64,000 nucleotides of DNA from positions 124,001-188,000 of the forward strand of contig NZ_JAIVKI010000002.1 in assembly GCF_020524905.1 (NCBI RefSeq), given 5' to 3'. The notes beneath the pieces were generated by a model that did not search any database, was not told where the DNA came from, and worked only from the letters and a program-made list of their open reading frames with translations. Source of the stretch: Microbulbifer variabilis (GTDB taxonomy: Bacteria > Pseudomonadota > Gammaproteobacteria > Pseudomonadales > Cellvibrionaceae). This document shows positions 10,092-19,636 of the stretch, piece by piece. The first letter of the stretch is position 1, and every line of letters begins with the position of its first letter. The position numbers and the translations under genes are program-made.

Positions 10092-11588
10092 GTGAGCCTG
10101 TCAGTTACCTACACCCGCGCACAGCTGGGTGTTAACGCCCCACTGGTCACCGTTGAGACCCACCTAGCCAACGGGCTCCCCGCCTTCCATATCGTCGGCC
10201 TGCCGGAAGCCGCCGTACGCGAGAGCCGCGACCGGGTACGCAGTGCCCTAATCAACAGCCATTTTGAATTCCCACAACGACGTATCACCGTTAACCTGGC
10301 GCCCGCCGATCTGCCCAAAGAGGGCGGGCGCTACGACCTCGCTATTGCTATCGGCATACTCGCCGCCTCCGGCCAGGTACCCAGTGAACCGCTGGAAAGC
10401 TACGAATTTATCGGAGAGCTCGCCCTTACCGGCGGAATACGCCAAGTCAGTGGCGCACTACCAGCAGCTATCGCCAGCGCCGCCGCCGAGCGTCTATTAA
10501 TAGTGCCCAACGAAAATAGTAGCGAAGCTGCCCTGGCCGGTAGCGAAGTAGCTAGCGCCAACTCGCTACTTGAAGTGTGCGCAGAACTGCACGGCCGAGA
10601 GAAGTTGCCACGCGGGAAAGCGCGAATTGAGCAAGTGATCACTCACACCACAGACCTCGCCGATGTGCGCGGCCAGCTCAAGGCGAGGCGCGCTTTGGAA
10701 GTCGCCGCAGCGGGTGGCCACAACCTTTTGTTCTACGGGCCCCCGGGTACAGGCAAAACCATGCTGGCCAGCCGTCTACCTGGGATATTGCCACCTCTTA
10801 CCAGCCATGAATCTATTGAAGTCGCAGCCGTATACTCCAGCGCCGGCTTACCCTATCAGAGTCACAGACCATTCCGTGCGCCGCATCACAGCGCCTCCCC
10901 GACTTCCCTGGTCGGCGGCGGCAGTACCCCGCGCCCAGGGGAGATCTCCCTAGCCCACCGCGGCGTCCTGTTTCTGGATGAAATGCCGGAGTTTCCCCGC
11001 CACGCTTTGGAGATACTGCGCGAACCATTGGAAAATGGTGAGGTGCGTATCTCACGTGCACGAGCCCAGGTCACCTTCCCCGCCCACTTCCAGCTGGTGG
11101 CCGCCATGAATCCTTGCCCCTGTGGTTATCTGGGGGAACCGCGCTGCCGCTGCACCCCGGATCAGATTGACCGCTACCGCGGCAAGCTGTCTGGACCACT
11201 ATTAGATCGAATTGATATGCAGGTGGAAGTGGGGGCAATGAGTGCAGTGCAGCTGCAGGACTCGCCTGCCGGAGAGTCATCGGAATGTGTACGAGAGCGG
11301 GTCTGTCATGCCCGGCAACAGCAACTACAACGGCAGGGGACGATCAACAGCCTGTTAAAAGGCGCACAGCTGGAAAACCACTGCGCACTGGGGGATAAAG
11401 AAAAACTGCTACTGCGGCAGTCCGTAGAAAAGTTGGGGCTTTCCGCGCGCAGCTACCACCGGGTGCTCAAGGTGGCGCGCACTCTAGCGGACCTGGCCAA
11501 ACTGGAAAAGATTGGCACCGCACAAATTGCCGAGGCGTTGGCCTATCGAAATCTAGACAGGCGTCAAACAGTTACGGCTTCTCTTTAA
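10092..11588 (+). CDS. comM: ComM/YifB family AAA+ helicase (Mg-chelatase-like)
   Basis: 498 residues. N-terminal Lon-protease-like domain (about 1-170), then AAA+ domain with Walker A GPPGTGKTMLAS and Walker B VLFLDEMPEF, arginine-rich RAPHHSAS, and a C-terminal Mg-chelatase domain with zinc-ligand-like NPCPCGYLG...CRC. ComM is a hexameric helicase that drives branch migration during integration of transformed DNA. GTG start with AAGGAT upstream. It lies 35 bp after ubiK, so co-transcription is likely. Confidence 0.93.
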   Translation: MSLSVTYTRAQLGVNAPLVTVETHLANGLPAFHIVGLPEAAVRESRDRVRSALINSHFEFPQRRITVNLAPADLPKEGGRYDLAIAIGILAASGQVPSEPLESYEFIGELALTGGIRQVSGALPAAIASAAAERLLIVPNENSSEAALAGSEVASANSLLEVCAELHGREKLPRGKARIEQVITHTTDLADVRGQLKARRALEVAAAGGHNLLFYGPPGTGKTMLASRLPGILPPLTSHESIEVAAVYSSAGLPYQSHRPFRAPHHSASPTSLVGGGSTPRPGEISLAHRGVLFLDEMPEFPRHALEILREPLENGEVRISRARAQVTFPAHFQLVAAMNPCPCGYLGEPRCRCTPDQIDRYRGKLSGPLLDRIDMQVEVGAMSAVQLQDSPAGESSECVRERVCHARQQQLQRQGTINSLLKGAQLENHCALGDKEKLLLRQSVEKLGLSARSYHRVLKVARTLADLAKLEKIGTAQIAEALAYRNLDRRQTVTASL

Positions 11589-11640
11589 AAATTTTCCTAG
11601 CCAGCAACTAATAGACTTGAGCCTACCGTTATCTCACAGA

Positions 11641-11664
11641 CCTCTGCAGATCATTCTGCAGAGG
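11641..11664. terminator. Hairpin between convergent comM and amidohydrolase genes
   Basis: Perfect 9-bp stem CCTCTGCAG / CTGCAGAGG with a 6-nt loop, about 50 bp past comM. A short T-containing run follows on the plus strand. It may serve both converging transcripts. Confidence 0.6.
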
Positions 11665-11700
11665 CTTTAGATCCACCGAAAGATTTTTTCTGTTTCACTA

Positions 11701-12996
11701 TTATTTGGGACTACCAGTCAAAATATAGCCCTGCTTAACGCCAATATGAATCTTATCGAGAAAACCAAGGTCCTCCAGAGGGTTCCCTTCCAATATCAGG
11801 AAGCTGCCTTCAGCACCCTCGGCAAATACCCCTAAACGGCGCTCTGGAAACATCCACTTCGGTGTATCCATGGTCAGGGATTTCAACAGTGCTTCTCTCG
11901 GGGCAATATCCAAAGCATCCAGGTAACGAATCTCAATAAGAACCGTACCGGCGAAGTTATCGCTCCCCATCAACATGGGCACTTTGGCTTTGCGCAGACG
12001 TCTCAGGTTATCTCTCTGGATGGCTTGAATTTCCGAAAGCGCCTCTTCGGAGTAGTTGCTCATAGAGGGGGCACTGGCTGTGGCGATCAATTTGGTACCG
12101 AGCCTGGCCGCTTCGGCAATGACGGCATCGCTCAACACATAGTCCTGCCTATCGAAGCCCTCATCTCTGGCGATTCGATATCCGGGCAAATGCCCAAGTA
12201 CGTCGACACCTGCCTTAATAGCTACTTCAGCATCGTGGGCGGTATCCACATGGGCCACCACAGGAATTCCCGATTGATGAGCGCGCTCGACTATCCTGGG
12301 TACTAATTTCGGATTGAGGCCATTGATACCAAGATATTTCTTATCACCGTGGCGCTCCTCAAACTTTTCACTGCCAACAAGAACAATTTTAAGAAATCTT
12401 GGGGCCTTCTCTTGGACCGCCGGCCATACTTTATCAAGATCCGTCAAACTGTCGACGATCAACTGTCCACGTCTTCCCTCCTCAGCCTCTTCTTCAGTCG
12501 GATTCAAGCGATCTTTAAAAAAGTAAGCGATTGGATGTCCATCCGATGCGGTCATGCAGTCTGAAGCAAACAAGACGTCCATGGTATCCCTACTGCTGAA
12601 CTGCGTCTTGACCTCCTCACCAAAGCTACACATCTGCACACTGTAAAAAACCCCAGAACTGACCTGCAGTGGCCCAAAATTCTTAGCTGTATAGGCGTTT
12701 TGCAGATTGTGATTGTGTCCTTCACCATAGGGCGGTACTACAAATTTCCCATTGGCATCAATGATGTGATCAATCTTTTTCGGGCGGGTTTTAGTTAAGG
12801 AGCCATTTTTATCCACAAACCAGGTTGCCGGTTTAAACTCGGTCCCATCAAACCAACGGCCCCCCTCAATTGCGAAGGTGTCTGCGCAATATGCCTGCGG
12901 AACACCCATTGTGAACAATATCCCGGCAAGACCCAGAGCAGTAAAACGTACTCGCCAATGCTTATTAATAGTTTCTTTTATCTTTTCTTTTAACAT
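11701..12996 (-). CDS. Exported amidohydrolase-family protein
   Basis: 431 residues. Basic N-terminus and hydrophobic core (FTALGLAGILFTMGVPQAYC) form a signal peptide. The amidohydrolase fold is indicated by GEGHNHN (HxH metal ligands, about residue 95), a possible metal lysine in FLKIVLVGSE, VVAHVDTAHD, DVLGHLPG and the late MGSDNFAG. The C-terminal beta-sandwich (VFAEGAEGSFLILEGNPLEDL) is typical of imidazolonepropionase-like and related hydrolases. Substrate unknown. It heads a minus-strand group of exported or small enzymes with the B3 lactamase homologue and an alpha/beta hydrolase. Confidence 0.75.
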   Translation of the reverse strand: MLKEKIKETINKHWRVRFTALGLAGILFTMGVPQAYCADTFAIEGGRWFDGTEFKPATWFVDKNGSLTKTRPKKIDHIIDANGKFVVPPYGEGHNHNLQNAYTAKNFGPLQVSSGVFYSVQMCSFGEEVKTQFSSRDTMDVLFASDCMTASDGHPIAYFFKDRLNPTEEEAEEGRRGQLIVDSLTDLDKVWPAVQEKAPRFLKIVLVGSEKFEERHGDKKYLGINGLNPKLVPRIVERAHQSGIPVVAHVDTAHDAEVAIKAGVDVLGHLPGYRIARDEGFDRQDYVLSDAVIAEAARLGTKLIATASAPSMSNYSEEALSEIQAIQRDNLRRLRKAKVPMLMGSDNFAGTVLIEIRYLDALDIAPREALLKSLTMDTPKWMFPERRLGVFAEGAEGSFLILEGNPLEDLGFLDKIHIGVKQGYILTGSPK

Positions 12997-13036
12997 TGCA
13001 ATCTCTACCCATCACGCAAAATATCGGACAAAAAAA

Positions 13037-13507
13037 TTAACGGAGACTTCTTCTAAGGACATGTTGGGGTCCCGCAGTCCCACCCAAATACAGATCTCCC
13101 GTATCCAGAAAATCACATTTTTTATAACAGCGAATAGCTTTTAAGTTGTTGCAGTTAACGGTCAAATACACGGTGGCATAGTTGCTATACGCTTTTGCCA
13201 AATAGTCTACGATTGAATTAACCGACAAGACCCCGATCCCCCTACCCTGACACGCCATATCAATCGCGAATGCGCGTAGACCGAGCCCATCTTCCGGGCA
13301 GAAAGAGTAAGATGTCGAGTAAGCCAGATCCACCTTAAAGAAGCCAATGATTTCATCACCCATCTTAATCAGGTAAAGATGGGTTGTATCACTTCTATCG
13401 GAGATAAAGCTTTCCGGAGTACAGACGTATTGTAATTGATCAGGGGGAAGGGAAATACGTAATACATCGGCCGAATAAATATCAGAGAAACGTTCTACTG
13501 CAAGCAT
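13037..13507 (-). CDS. GNAT-family N-acetyltransferase
   Basis: 156 residues from the ATG at 13507; a longer frame starts with TTG at 13543, but lacks a good ribosome site. GNAT motif A is recognisable in GLRAFAIDMACQGRGIGVLSVN (acetyl-CoA loop Q-G-R-G-I-G) and motif B in VNCNNLKAIRCYKKCDFLDTG. Substrate unknown. It sits between two hydrolase genes on the same strand, about 50 bp downstream of the B3 lactamase homologue. Confidence 0.72.
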   Translation of the reverse strand: MLAVERFSDIYSADVLRISLPPDQLQYVCTPESFISDRSDTTHLYLIKMGDEIIGFFKVDLAYSTSYSFCPEDGLGLRAFAIDMACQGRGIGVLSVNSIVDYLAKAYSNYATVYLTVNCNNLKAIRCYKKCDFLDTGDLYLGGTAGPQHVLRRSLR

Positions 13508-13558
13508 ATACCTTGGCACCCCTACTGACTGAACAGCGATCAAACACTAACTAACCTA

Positions 13559-14413
13559 TTATTCCAACCGCTTTAGCCCCAATTTTTGCTCGGCAATATC
13601 AGCGTATTCCTTACAATCGAGTACCGAGCCTCTCTCGATACTCTCTTGAAATACCCAGCCACTGGCATCAGTGTGGGGTGTGATGAGTAAATCACAAGGC
13701 AGGGTGCGCACCCGTTTAAGGCTTGTACCGAAGTCCTGCAAAATATCTGGATAACGGGGATTATCAATCAGCTGATAGCCAGGGGCGGTAAGGCTGTCCA
13801 CATAAGCGATCTTCGTATCTTCCCCTTCCACTTTATCCTGCCAGGTCCAAGCCATACTGCCCGGAGTATGACCTGGCACAAAATGCACACGCAGGTGTAA
13901 ATTACCAAGAATAACTTCTTCACCGTGATGCAAAATACGATCGGCTTTTACCGGAGGGTACAGGATTTTATCGGCGAAGTGGATATCATTAGCACCGCCA
14001 CGTGCTAGCAGCACTGCAGACTCCGCATTGGTCACGATTTTGGCACCGGTTGCGCGCTGTACTGCAGCGAGCGAACCCACGTGATCGGCATGGGCATGGC
14101 TATGCAGAATCAACTTAAGATCACTGGGTTTTAATCCAAGCCGACCTATATTGCTCAGTAAATGGTCTGCCGTTTGTGCCATGCCGCCATCAATCAGGAT
14201 GGCACCCTCACTACCAATTAAAAGGAGTGAAGTAATTCCCTGTGTCCCAATCTGCCAAGTATGATCGGAAATTTTCAGTGGAGCTACAGGCTGTCGCCAG
14301 GATTTAGGCGCTTTATAGTTTTCTAGTTGTGGTAGCAGGGCGAAGTCCTCCGCTACGACGAAGCCAGAAAACATCGCCATAATCAGTGCGCCTAATTCCG
14401 CTCTTAAAGCCAT
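13559..14413 (-). CDS. Subclass B3 metallo-beta-lactamase homologue
   Basis: 284 residues, ATG at 14413 with AAGGA upstream. Signal peptide to about residue 21 implies export to the periplasm. Zinc ligands of subclass B3 are all visible: HxHxDH as His106, His108, Asp110, His111 (HSHAHADHVGS), His182 in PGHTPGSMAWTW, and His247 in CDLLITPHTDASGW. The stretch DSLTAPGYQL-DNPRYP closely follows the B3 enzyme L1 as I remember it. These enzymes hydrolyse beta-lactams with two zinc ions. Actual activity is inferred; environmental B3-like proteins differ widely in efficiency. No mobile element surrounds it, so it looks chromosomal and intrinsic. Confidence 0.85.
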   Translation of the reverse strand: MALRAELGALIMAMFSGFVVAEDFALLPQLENYKAPKSWRQPVAPLKISDHTWQIGTQGITSLLLIGSEGAILIDGGMAQTADHLLSNIGRLGLKPSDLKLILHSHAHADHVGSLAAVQRATGAKIVTNAESAVLLARGGANDIHFADKILYPPVKADRILHHGEEVILGNLHLRVHFVPGHTPGSMAWTWQDKVEGEDTKIAYVDSLTAPGYQLIDNPRYPDILQDFGTSLKRVRTLPCDLLITPHTDASGWVFQESIERGSVLDCKEYADIAEQKLGLKRLE

Positions 14414-14434
14414 CTCTTTTCCTTACGATTAAAT

Positions 14435-15412
14435 TTATCGGTAGCCTCGATAAACATTTTTAATTTTATCGTTCTTACATCCCAAAGCACCTTCGGCAAG
14501 AGTACTTTCTAGCCAAATAGCCATACGATTAAAGACCTGCTCACGGTGATTCACCCCTTCACTATCGGTCATAAAGTGATCGTAACCAGGATACTCCCAG
14601 TAGCTCAGCTCACAGCGCCCCGCAGAGGCATAAGCGTCGCGCGCTGCACGGGCAGAGCTGACGGGGGAGGACTTATCCTCAGTGCCATGGATCAACAAAA
14701 CAGGGGATTGGCTCTGAAGTAGGTCATTTACCGGTACCCGGTCTGCGACATCAGCCCACCAGCGTATGGAATTCCCTCCCCAGACCTCACCACTGTTGGG
14801 GTTCGCTCGCGCAAAAGCGAGCTTTGCATCCACCTCTTTAACCACATCGGGAGGGACCAAGTCTTTTAATACCTCTGCAAAAGACTTCCCCAGACCACTG
14901 GAGAAAATCATTGCGGCATCCGGGTGCAATCTTGGAACCAAGCGAGCGACAACAGCTCCACCCTCTGAACCACCAAGTAGAACGAGTTGACCATTCCACC
15001 AGTCAGACCTTTTTTGCTCTTCAATAATATTCACTATATCCAGTGCACGCTGTTCAACAGTGTGGTTGGCCACATACACTTGTGAGCAATCTTTAAATGG
15101 TTCCTCGGGGCTATCATGGTGAGTTACGCCATATTTCTCTACCATTAATACGGCAAAATTTGGAGCAATCTTCTTAGCTTGTTGAATCGATGAATTTTTA
15201 ATGGCCGGCAGACAACCCGATCCCTGGGCGATCAGGAAAAGACCGTGTGGCTCACTTTGGGAGGGGTGTTCAATAGACCAGTAGATTGTAGATCCATCCG
15301 GACGTTTACTGGTGTTTGTTAAAGGGTCAGCATTAACTTGCTGGGTACCATAGATAAGTAGAATATGAATCAGGGCAATTCTTATTACCCCGGCGCAAAA
15401 CCAGTTTTCCAC
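14435..15412 (-). CDS. Exported alpha/beta-hydrolase
   Basis: 325 residues with an N-terminal hydrophobic signal (VIRIALIHILLIYGTQQVNA). The alpha/beta-hydrolase triad is suggested by the nucleophile elbow GGSEGG (around residue 150), the acid in HGTEDKSSPV and the histidine in GYDHFMTDSEG. The oxyanion region is LFLIAQGSGC. Substrate unknown; an esterase or peptidase is possible. It lies 21 bp upstream of the lactamase homologue on the same strand, so they likely share a transcript. Confidence 0.75.
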   Translation of the reverse strand: MENWFCAGVIRIALIHILLIYGTQQVNADPLTNTSKRPDGSTIYWSIEHPSQSEPHGLFLIAQGSGCLPAIKNSSIQQAKKIAPNFAVLMVEKYGVTHHDSPEEPFKDCSQVYVANHTVEQRALDIVNIIEEQKRSDWWNGQLVLLGGSEGGAVVARLVPRLHPDAAMIFSSGLGKSFAEVLKDLVPPDVVKEVDAKLAFARANPNSGEVWGGNSIRWWADVADRVPVNDLLQSQSPVLLIHGTEDKSSPVSSARAARDAYASAGRCELSYWEYPGYDHFMTDSEGVNHREQVFNRMAIWLESTLAEGALGCKNDKIKNVYRGYR

Positions 15413-15524
15413 GATGCACCTCCAGTAGTATTTATTTCTTATGCTTATTAAAAGTGCTGTTTGAGATACATGTATCCTACATTCGTTCCATCAACTAACT
15501 TAAAGAATACTTAAAATGCTCGGC

Positions 15525-16109
15525 TTAACTAACTTCCAGAGCATTTTTCCCTTGCTGTTCCAACCATTTCTCTGATGAGAGACGATACAAACAATGGGGG
15601 CGCAAAGGATTGTTTTCTGGAACCAAAGGGTGATCGAATATCAAAGCGTCGCGGTCCATACCCAAGCCTTGCATCACCCTTTGCGAGGGCAGATTTTGTA
15701 ATGCGGTAAAGCCAACGATCTCAGTGAGATTCAGTTCTTTGAATGCCATTTTAAATACAGCACGCGCAGCTTCACTCGCATACCCATATCCCCAATAGGG
15801 CTGGGCAAGGCGAAAACCAATTTCTACACAGGGAGAAAAGGGCAACTCTTTTAAAGCGTGTTTGATACCAACAAAACCTAAAAATTCTTTGTTGCTTTTA
15901 AGTTCCAGCGCCCAGTAGCCCCACCCATATTCATTGATATGTGCTTTAAGGCTGTCCAGGATAGTATCACTTTGATCCCGGCTGAAAGTCGCTGGAAAAT
16001 ACCTCATGACCTGAGGATCAGCATTCAAAACTGCAAAAGCCCCTCTGTCTTCTTCATACCATTGACGCAATTGCAATCGCTGAGACTCCGGCTGAATTAA
16101 TCTGCCCAT
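15525..16109 (-). CDS. RimJ/RimL-type GNAT acetyltransferase (copy A)
   Basis: 194 residues from the ATG at 16109; an in-frame TTG lies 15 bases upstream. Typical RimJ/L opening (ESQRLQLRQWYEEDRGAFAV), WALELKSNKEFLGFVGIKHA, then the acetyl-CoA loop QPYWGYGYASEAARAV and NLPSQRVMQGLGM. Members acetylate N-termini of ribosomal proteins or small molecules. A close paralogue lies at 19637-20200, on the other side of the large metallopeptidase gene. Confidence 0.82.
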   Translation of the reverse strand: MGRLIQPESQRLQLRQWYEEDRGAFAVLNADPQVMRYFPATFSRDQSDTILDSLKAHINEYGWGYWALELKSNKEFLGFVGIKHALKELPFSPCVEIGFRLAQPYWGYGYASEAARAVFKMAFKELNLTEIVGFTALQNLPSQRVMQGLGMDRDALIFDHPLVPENNPLRPHCLYRLSSEKWLEQQGKNALEVS

Positions 16110-16461
16110 TGCCCGGTAATCCAAATACTAAGTTCTAATAAACTTCATGGGTTTACTCCTAAAAGTAATCTTAAAGTGGATAGGATCTAAATGGTTACTG
16201 AAAGATCAATCACTTATTGCAATTCTGACCGTTCAGTTTTGCCTATCCAGGCGAAGAGACCTATTTATGGATTTAGTCTCTCTCTGCGCTGATTCACTGC
16301 GGCAGTACTTTCTTCGAACACCTGTAGCCGATGAGGAATTCCATTGAACTGCGGCTGACATTTTCAAATATAATACCGACACCTTTTCCGACTCCGATGT
16401 CTTTGCAAACTCAGTGGCCTCATCTTCCTGAATTACACTATTTTTACCCCAGTGCATCGAT
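16110..16461. other. Intergenic region upstream of the M6-like peptidase
   Basis: About 350 bases with divergent promoters expected for the GNAT gene and the metallopeptidase gene. Short open frames here have no ribosome binding sites or family resemblance. I see no distinct motif. Confidence 0.4.
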
Positions 16462-19400
16462 ATGGATTTATTGATGATGAAGCACTCTGTGAGCATTCCC
16501 GTAAATCTGAAAATGTCTGTTACAGGTCTGTTACTGCTAATTTGCCTATTCCTCACCACCGCCATGAGCGAAGACGCACAGGCAGCAGTGGCAACGCCCT
16601 TATCGCAGCTGCAGCAAGCACTTGCCGCTGCACGCAGCCATCTTAACCAGGCACAGCAACTTCCTGGCGCACCAACACAGAGTCAGCGGTTAAATGATAT
16701 CGAGCTGCGGTTGGAGGCACTCCAGGAAGCGCTGGAACAGTTGCAGACCCTGCCCGAACATCAACGCGATGCGCTGCGCGAACAAATTGACGCTCTCACC
16801 CTTCAGGTCGCCACGGTGCTCGACGCAGTACCGCTATTCAACCTGGGATTTGGCATAGCGCCCAGGGCGGTAGAGGAATTTGGAATACGCGTGGAAGCCG
16901 AGCTAGGCACCCCATCCTGCACTCAGCAGAGCCTGGACAACAATACGGATTACTGCCAGGAAGGGCCCTGGCTGAGTACTCGGTCGCCAAATTTTATCAA
17001 TATGAAGCGCACCGCCTTTTTCAGGGGGCAATTTCAGCAAACCGCCGGCAACCAAATGACCTCTTCGTTCGTCGCCGAACGCGACAACATGCAGGTTGCT
17101 ATCCACTTCTCGGCGGAAGCTTACGTGGAAGACGACAATACCGGCAGCAATCGACGCTTGTTTGTTCGCGCTCTAATCGACGGTAGCCCTATTACACCGG
17201 GAGATGTGGTGTTTGCCGTGGGTTCGGAACAATCGCCGCGCTCGATGCTGTTTAGCACCACTGTGGATGCAGGTATACACACGGTGGAAATGCAGTGGTT
17301 AGTCGATAAGGGGGCCACCGGCTTCCTGCGTAACGCCTCAGTACTGGTGCGCACCGGCCCCGCGATATCACAGAACGGCACCCTGGTCGCCGAATCACAG
17401 CCCGGAGGCGTTACGCCACCCTCTACCTCGAGCAATGCCTGGCAGGATATTCCGGGCATGGCGCGCTGGATCTATGTGCCTCCGAACGCAATACTGACCG
17501 CCAGTCTCGGCGGTGAAACCACGGTCAGCGGCGGCGGTAACCTGGCCATGGTGGTGCGCGCGCTGGTAGACGGTGTACCGCTGGCACCCTCTAACGTGGT
17601 GTTCCGTCGCGGCTCGCGCATTCAGTCACACGCCTACACCTTCGGCACACCTAACATTGCGCCCGGTTGGCATCGGGTCCGTTTCCAGTGGTTCGCCGAA
17701 GTAGGGGCGACCGCGACCATCGCGGACAGGACCATGGTGCTGGCCGCTTATCCATCAACCACCAGCAATCCCACCCACGCCTTTGTCTCACCTCCCAGCG
17801 GCGCCAACCTGGAGACCTCATCGAGCAATTTTCAGCCGGTGCCCGGCCTCACTGCGACTGTTGGCGTCAGTCCCAGGGGTAATGGTGAAGTGGCGGCCAT
17901 CGTCAGCGCCGAGGTTTTCGCCAACAACGGCGCGACTACCGCCCTGGCGCTTGCGGTCGATGGCGTGATCCTGGACGAGATATCCACTCGCTATATCAAC
18001 AGTCAGGAGGCGGGTCAGGCAAAAGCCTTCAACTTTGACGCTAAGCGCCTTACACCAGGGATACACAATATTGCCGTCTATTGGCGGGCCGAGGGCGGCG
18101 GCACCGCCGGCATGGGCGATCGCAGCCTGACGGTGCTGAGCGAAAAGGGTTTTATTCCAGATCTAGCCGAGGCTCTGCCGCTATCGCCGGCTCGCTATAG
18201 CGAAGTCGTCGATGGTGAGGAAGAACCCGTCAACGATAATGTGGTCGGTCTCGAACCGATGATCGGCAGTCGCAATGTAATCGCTATCTTGTGGGACCCT
18301 CTCAGAGACGACGTGATGCCGGCACCGATGATGGATGTCAGCAACCGGTTATTCGGCGCAACCGATAGCGCAGATGATTATTTTCGCGAGACATCCAGCG
18401 GGCGCTTTCGTCTCAACAATGCCGGCGTACTCGGCTGGTTCCCGAGCACCTTAGGGGCCGACTACACGGTGCCCAAACCCTTCTGCATTAACGGCTATAT
18501 GAATCGCCAGATTGAAAAGCGTGCAGATGCGATACTGCAGGCCGATCCCCTCTTCGACTTTTCTGCCTTCGACACCAATGATGATGGTTTCCTGGAATGG
18601 AACGAGTTGGCGGTCGTTATTGTTATCGCCCAAAACAGTGACTTCGGCACCGCCCGCGGACGGCTGACGGACCCGGCCTGCGGCGGTGGCCCTTTCATTG
18701 TGGATGGGGTAGAGATTCCCGATGTCGCAGAGTGGTTCACCGATGCCGAGCCCTCCGACTTTCTGGTAGCTGCGCATGAGCTGGCCCACCAGATTTTTGG
18801 CCTTGACGATATCTATCACAGCGGCAACAGCGCCGCCAAAGCGCGTGAAGTGGTCGGCCCCTGGCAGTTTAGTCTGATGTCTGCGCGGGCTGAATCTGGC
18901 GATGGAGCCGAGGGAATCTCGCCCCATCCGGGCCCCTTCCACAAGTTGGCGTTGGGCTGGGTGACACCGGTGACGGTGCACTCGGGGGGCACCTACCTAC
19001 TGCAGGACATAAAAGTTGGTGATCGCGTATTGGTGCTGCCGCACTTCAATAACGAGCCTTTGGGGGACGAGTACTACCTGTTGGAAAACCGGCGATCAAA
19101 CACCCCCGGCTTTTATGACCAGGGGCTGGGCGACAGTGGAATCGGCATCTGGCATATCGCCGGCGAGCGGACCGACAACGGCAACTCACCCCGGGGGGTG
19201 CCCGATAGCCAGTGGTTGCCCTTCGGTATCCAGGATACCCAGGCTCGTCGCAGTATCCGCCTACTGCGCCGCTTTATCAGCTACGATGCAGCAATCGACA
19301 ATGCCGACACCAACCAAACCCTTCCCTTTTGGGATGTGTTTCTGACTTCTGAACTGCTATCCGCCCCCTGCAACAGCTTGTTGCCGGTGAACGTTGCCGC

Positions 19401-19488
19401 CTGGGCTGACTGCACTTCGAGCGGCTACGATATCCGTATGCTGACGCCATCGGGGGAGTTCATGGCCATCGATATCGACGTTAATTAA
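16462..19488 (+). CDS. Large exported M6-like zinc metallopeptidase
   Basis: 1008 residues. Signal sequence around residues 17-40 (MSVTGLLLLICLFLTTAMSE); other in-frame ATG codons close to 16462 are possible starts. Residues about 48-130 are a helical, probably coiled-coil stretch. Three related beta-sandwich repeats follow (about 190-310, 315-440 and 450-560), each ending in a pattern like AGIHTVEMQWLVDKGAT. The catalytic part has HELAHQIFGLDDIY (HExxH at 772-776) with the downstream FSLMSARAES region, as in immune-inhibitor-A/M6 peptidases. An EF-hand-like calcium loop DTNDDGFLEWNE lies at about 704-715. Secreted protein degradation is the likely role. Confidence 0.78.
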   Translation: MDLLMMKHSVSIPVNLKMSVTGLLLLICLFLTTAMSEDAQAAVATPLSQLQQALAAARSHLNQAQQLPGAPTQSQRLNDIELRLEALQEALEQLQTLPEHQRDALREQIDALTLQVATVLDAVPLFNLGFGIAPRAVEEFGIRVEAELGTPSCTQQSLDNNTDYCQEGPWLSTRSPNFINMKRTAFFRGQFQQTAGNQMTSSFVAERDNMQVAIHFSAEAYVEDDNTGSNRRLFVRALIDGSPITPGDVVFAVGSEQSPRSMLFSTTVDAGIHTVEMQWLVDKGATGFLRNASVLVRTGPAISQNGTLVAESQPGGVTPPSTSSNAWQDIPGMARWIYVPPNAILTASLGGETTVSGGGNLAMVVRALVDGVPLAPSNVVFRRGSRIQSHAYTFGTPNIAPGWHRVRFQWFAEVGATATIADRTMVLAAYPSTTSNPTHAFVSPPSGANLETSSSNFQPVPGLTATVGVSPRGNGEVAAIVSAEVFANNGATTALALAVDGVILDEISTRYINSQEAGQAKAFNFDAKRLTPGIHNIAVYWRAEGGGTAGMGDRSLTVLSEKGFIPDLAEALPLSPARYSEVVDGEEEPVNDNVVGLEPMIGSRNVIAILWDPLRDDVMPAPMMDVSNRLFGATDSADDYFRETSSGRFRLNNAGVLGWFPSTLGADYTVPKPFCINGYMNRQIEKRADAILQADPLFDFSAFDTNDDGFLEWNELAVVIVIAQNSDFGTARGRLTDPACGGGPFIVDGVEIPDVAEWFTDAEPSDFLVAAHELAHQIFGLDDIYHSGNSAAKAREVVGPWQFSLMSARAESGDGAEGISPHPGPFHKLALGWVTPVTVHSGGTYLLQDIKVGDRVLVLPHFNNEPLGDEYYLLENRRSNTPGFYDQGLGDSGIGIWHIAGERTDNGNSPRGVPDSQWLPFGIQDTQARRSIRLLRRFISYDAAIDNADTNQTLPFWDVFLTSELLSAPCNSLLPVNVAAWADCTSSGYDIRMLTPSGEFMAIDIDVN

Positions 19489-19636
19489 GAAAAGTTTTTT
19501 CCCAAAGTTGATTTGAGTAGATATCGTACCGGGAAAAGTCGAGCGGGTATGAACCGCCCGTGCTGACTGGCCTGGCATGTCTAATTAGCGGGTCGAATCG
19601 AGATCTTTTTTAAAGAATGTCACCCGCGTAATGATT

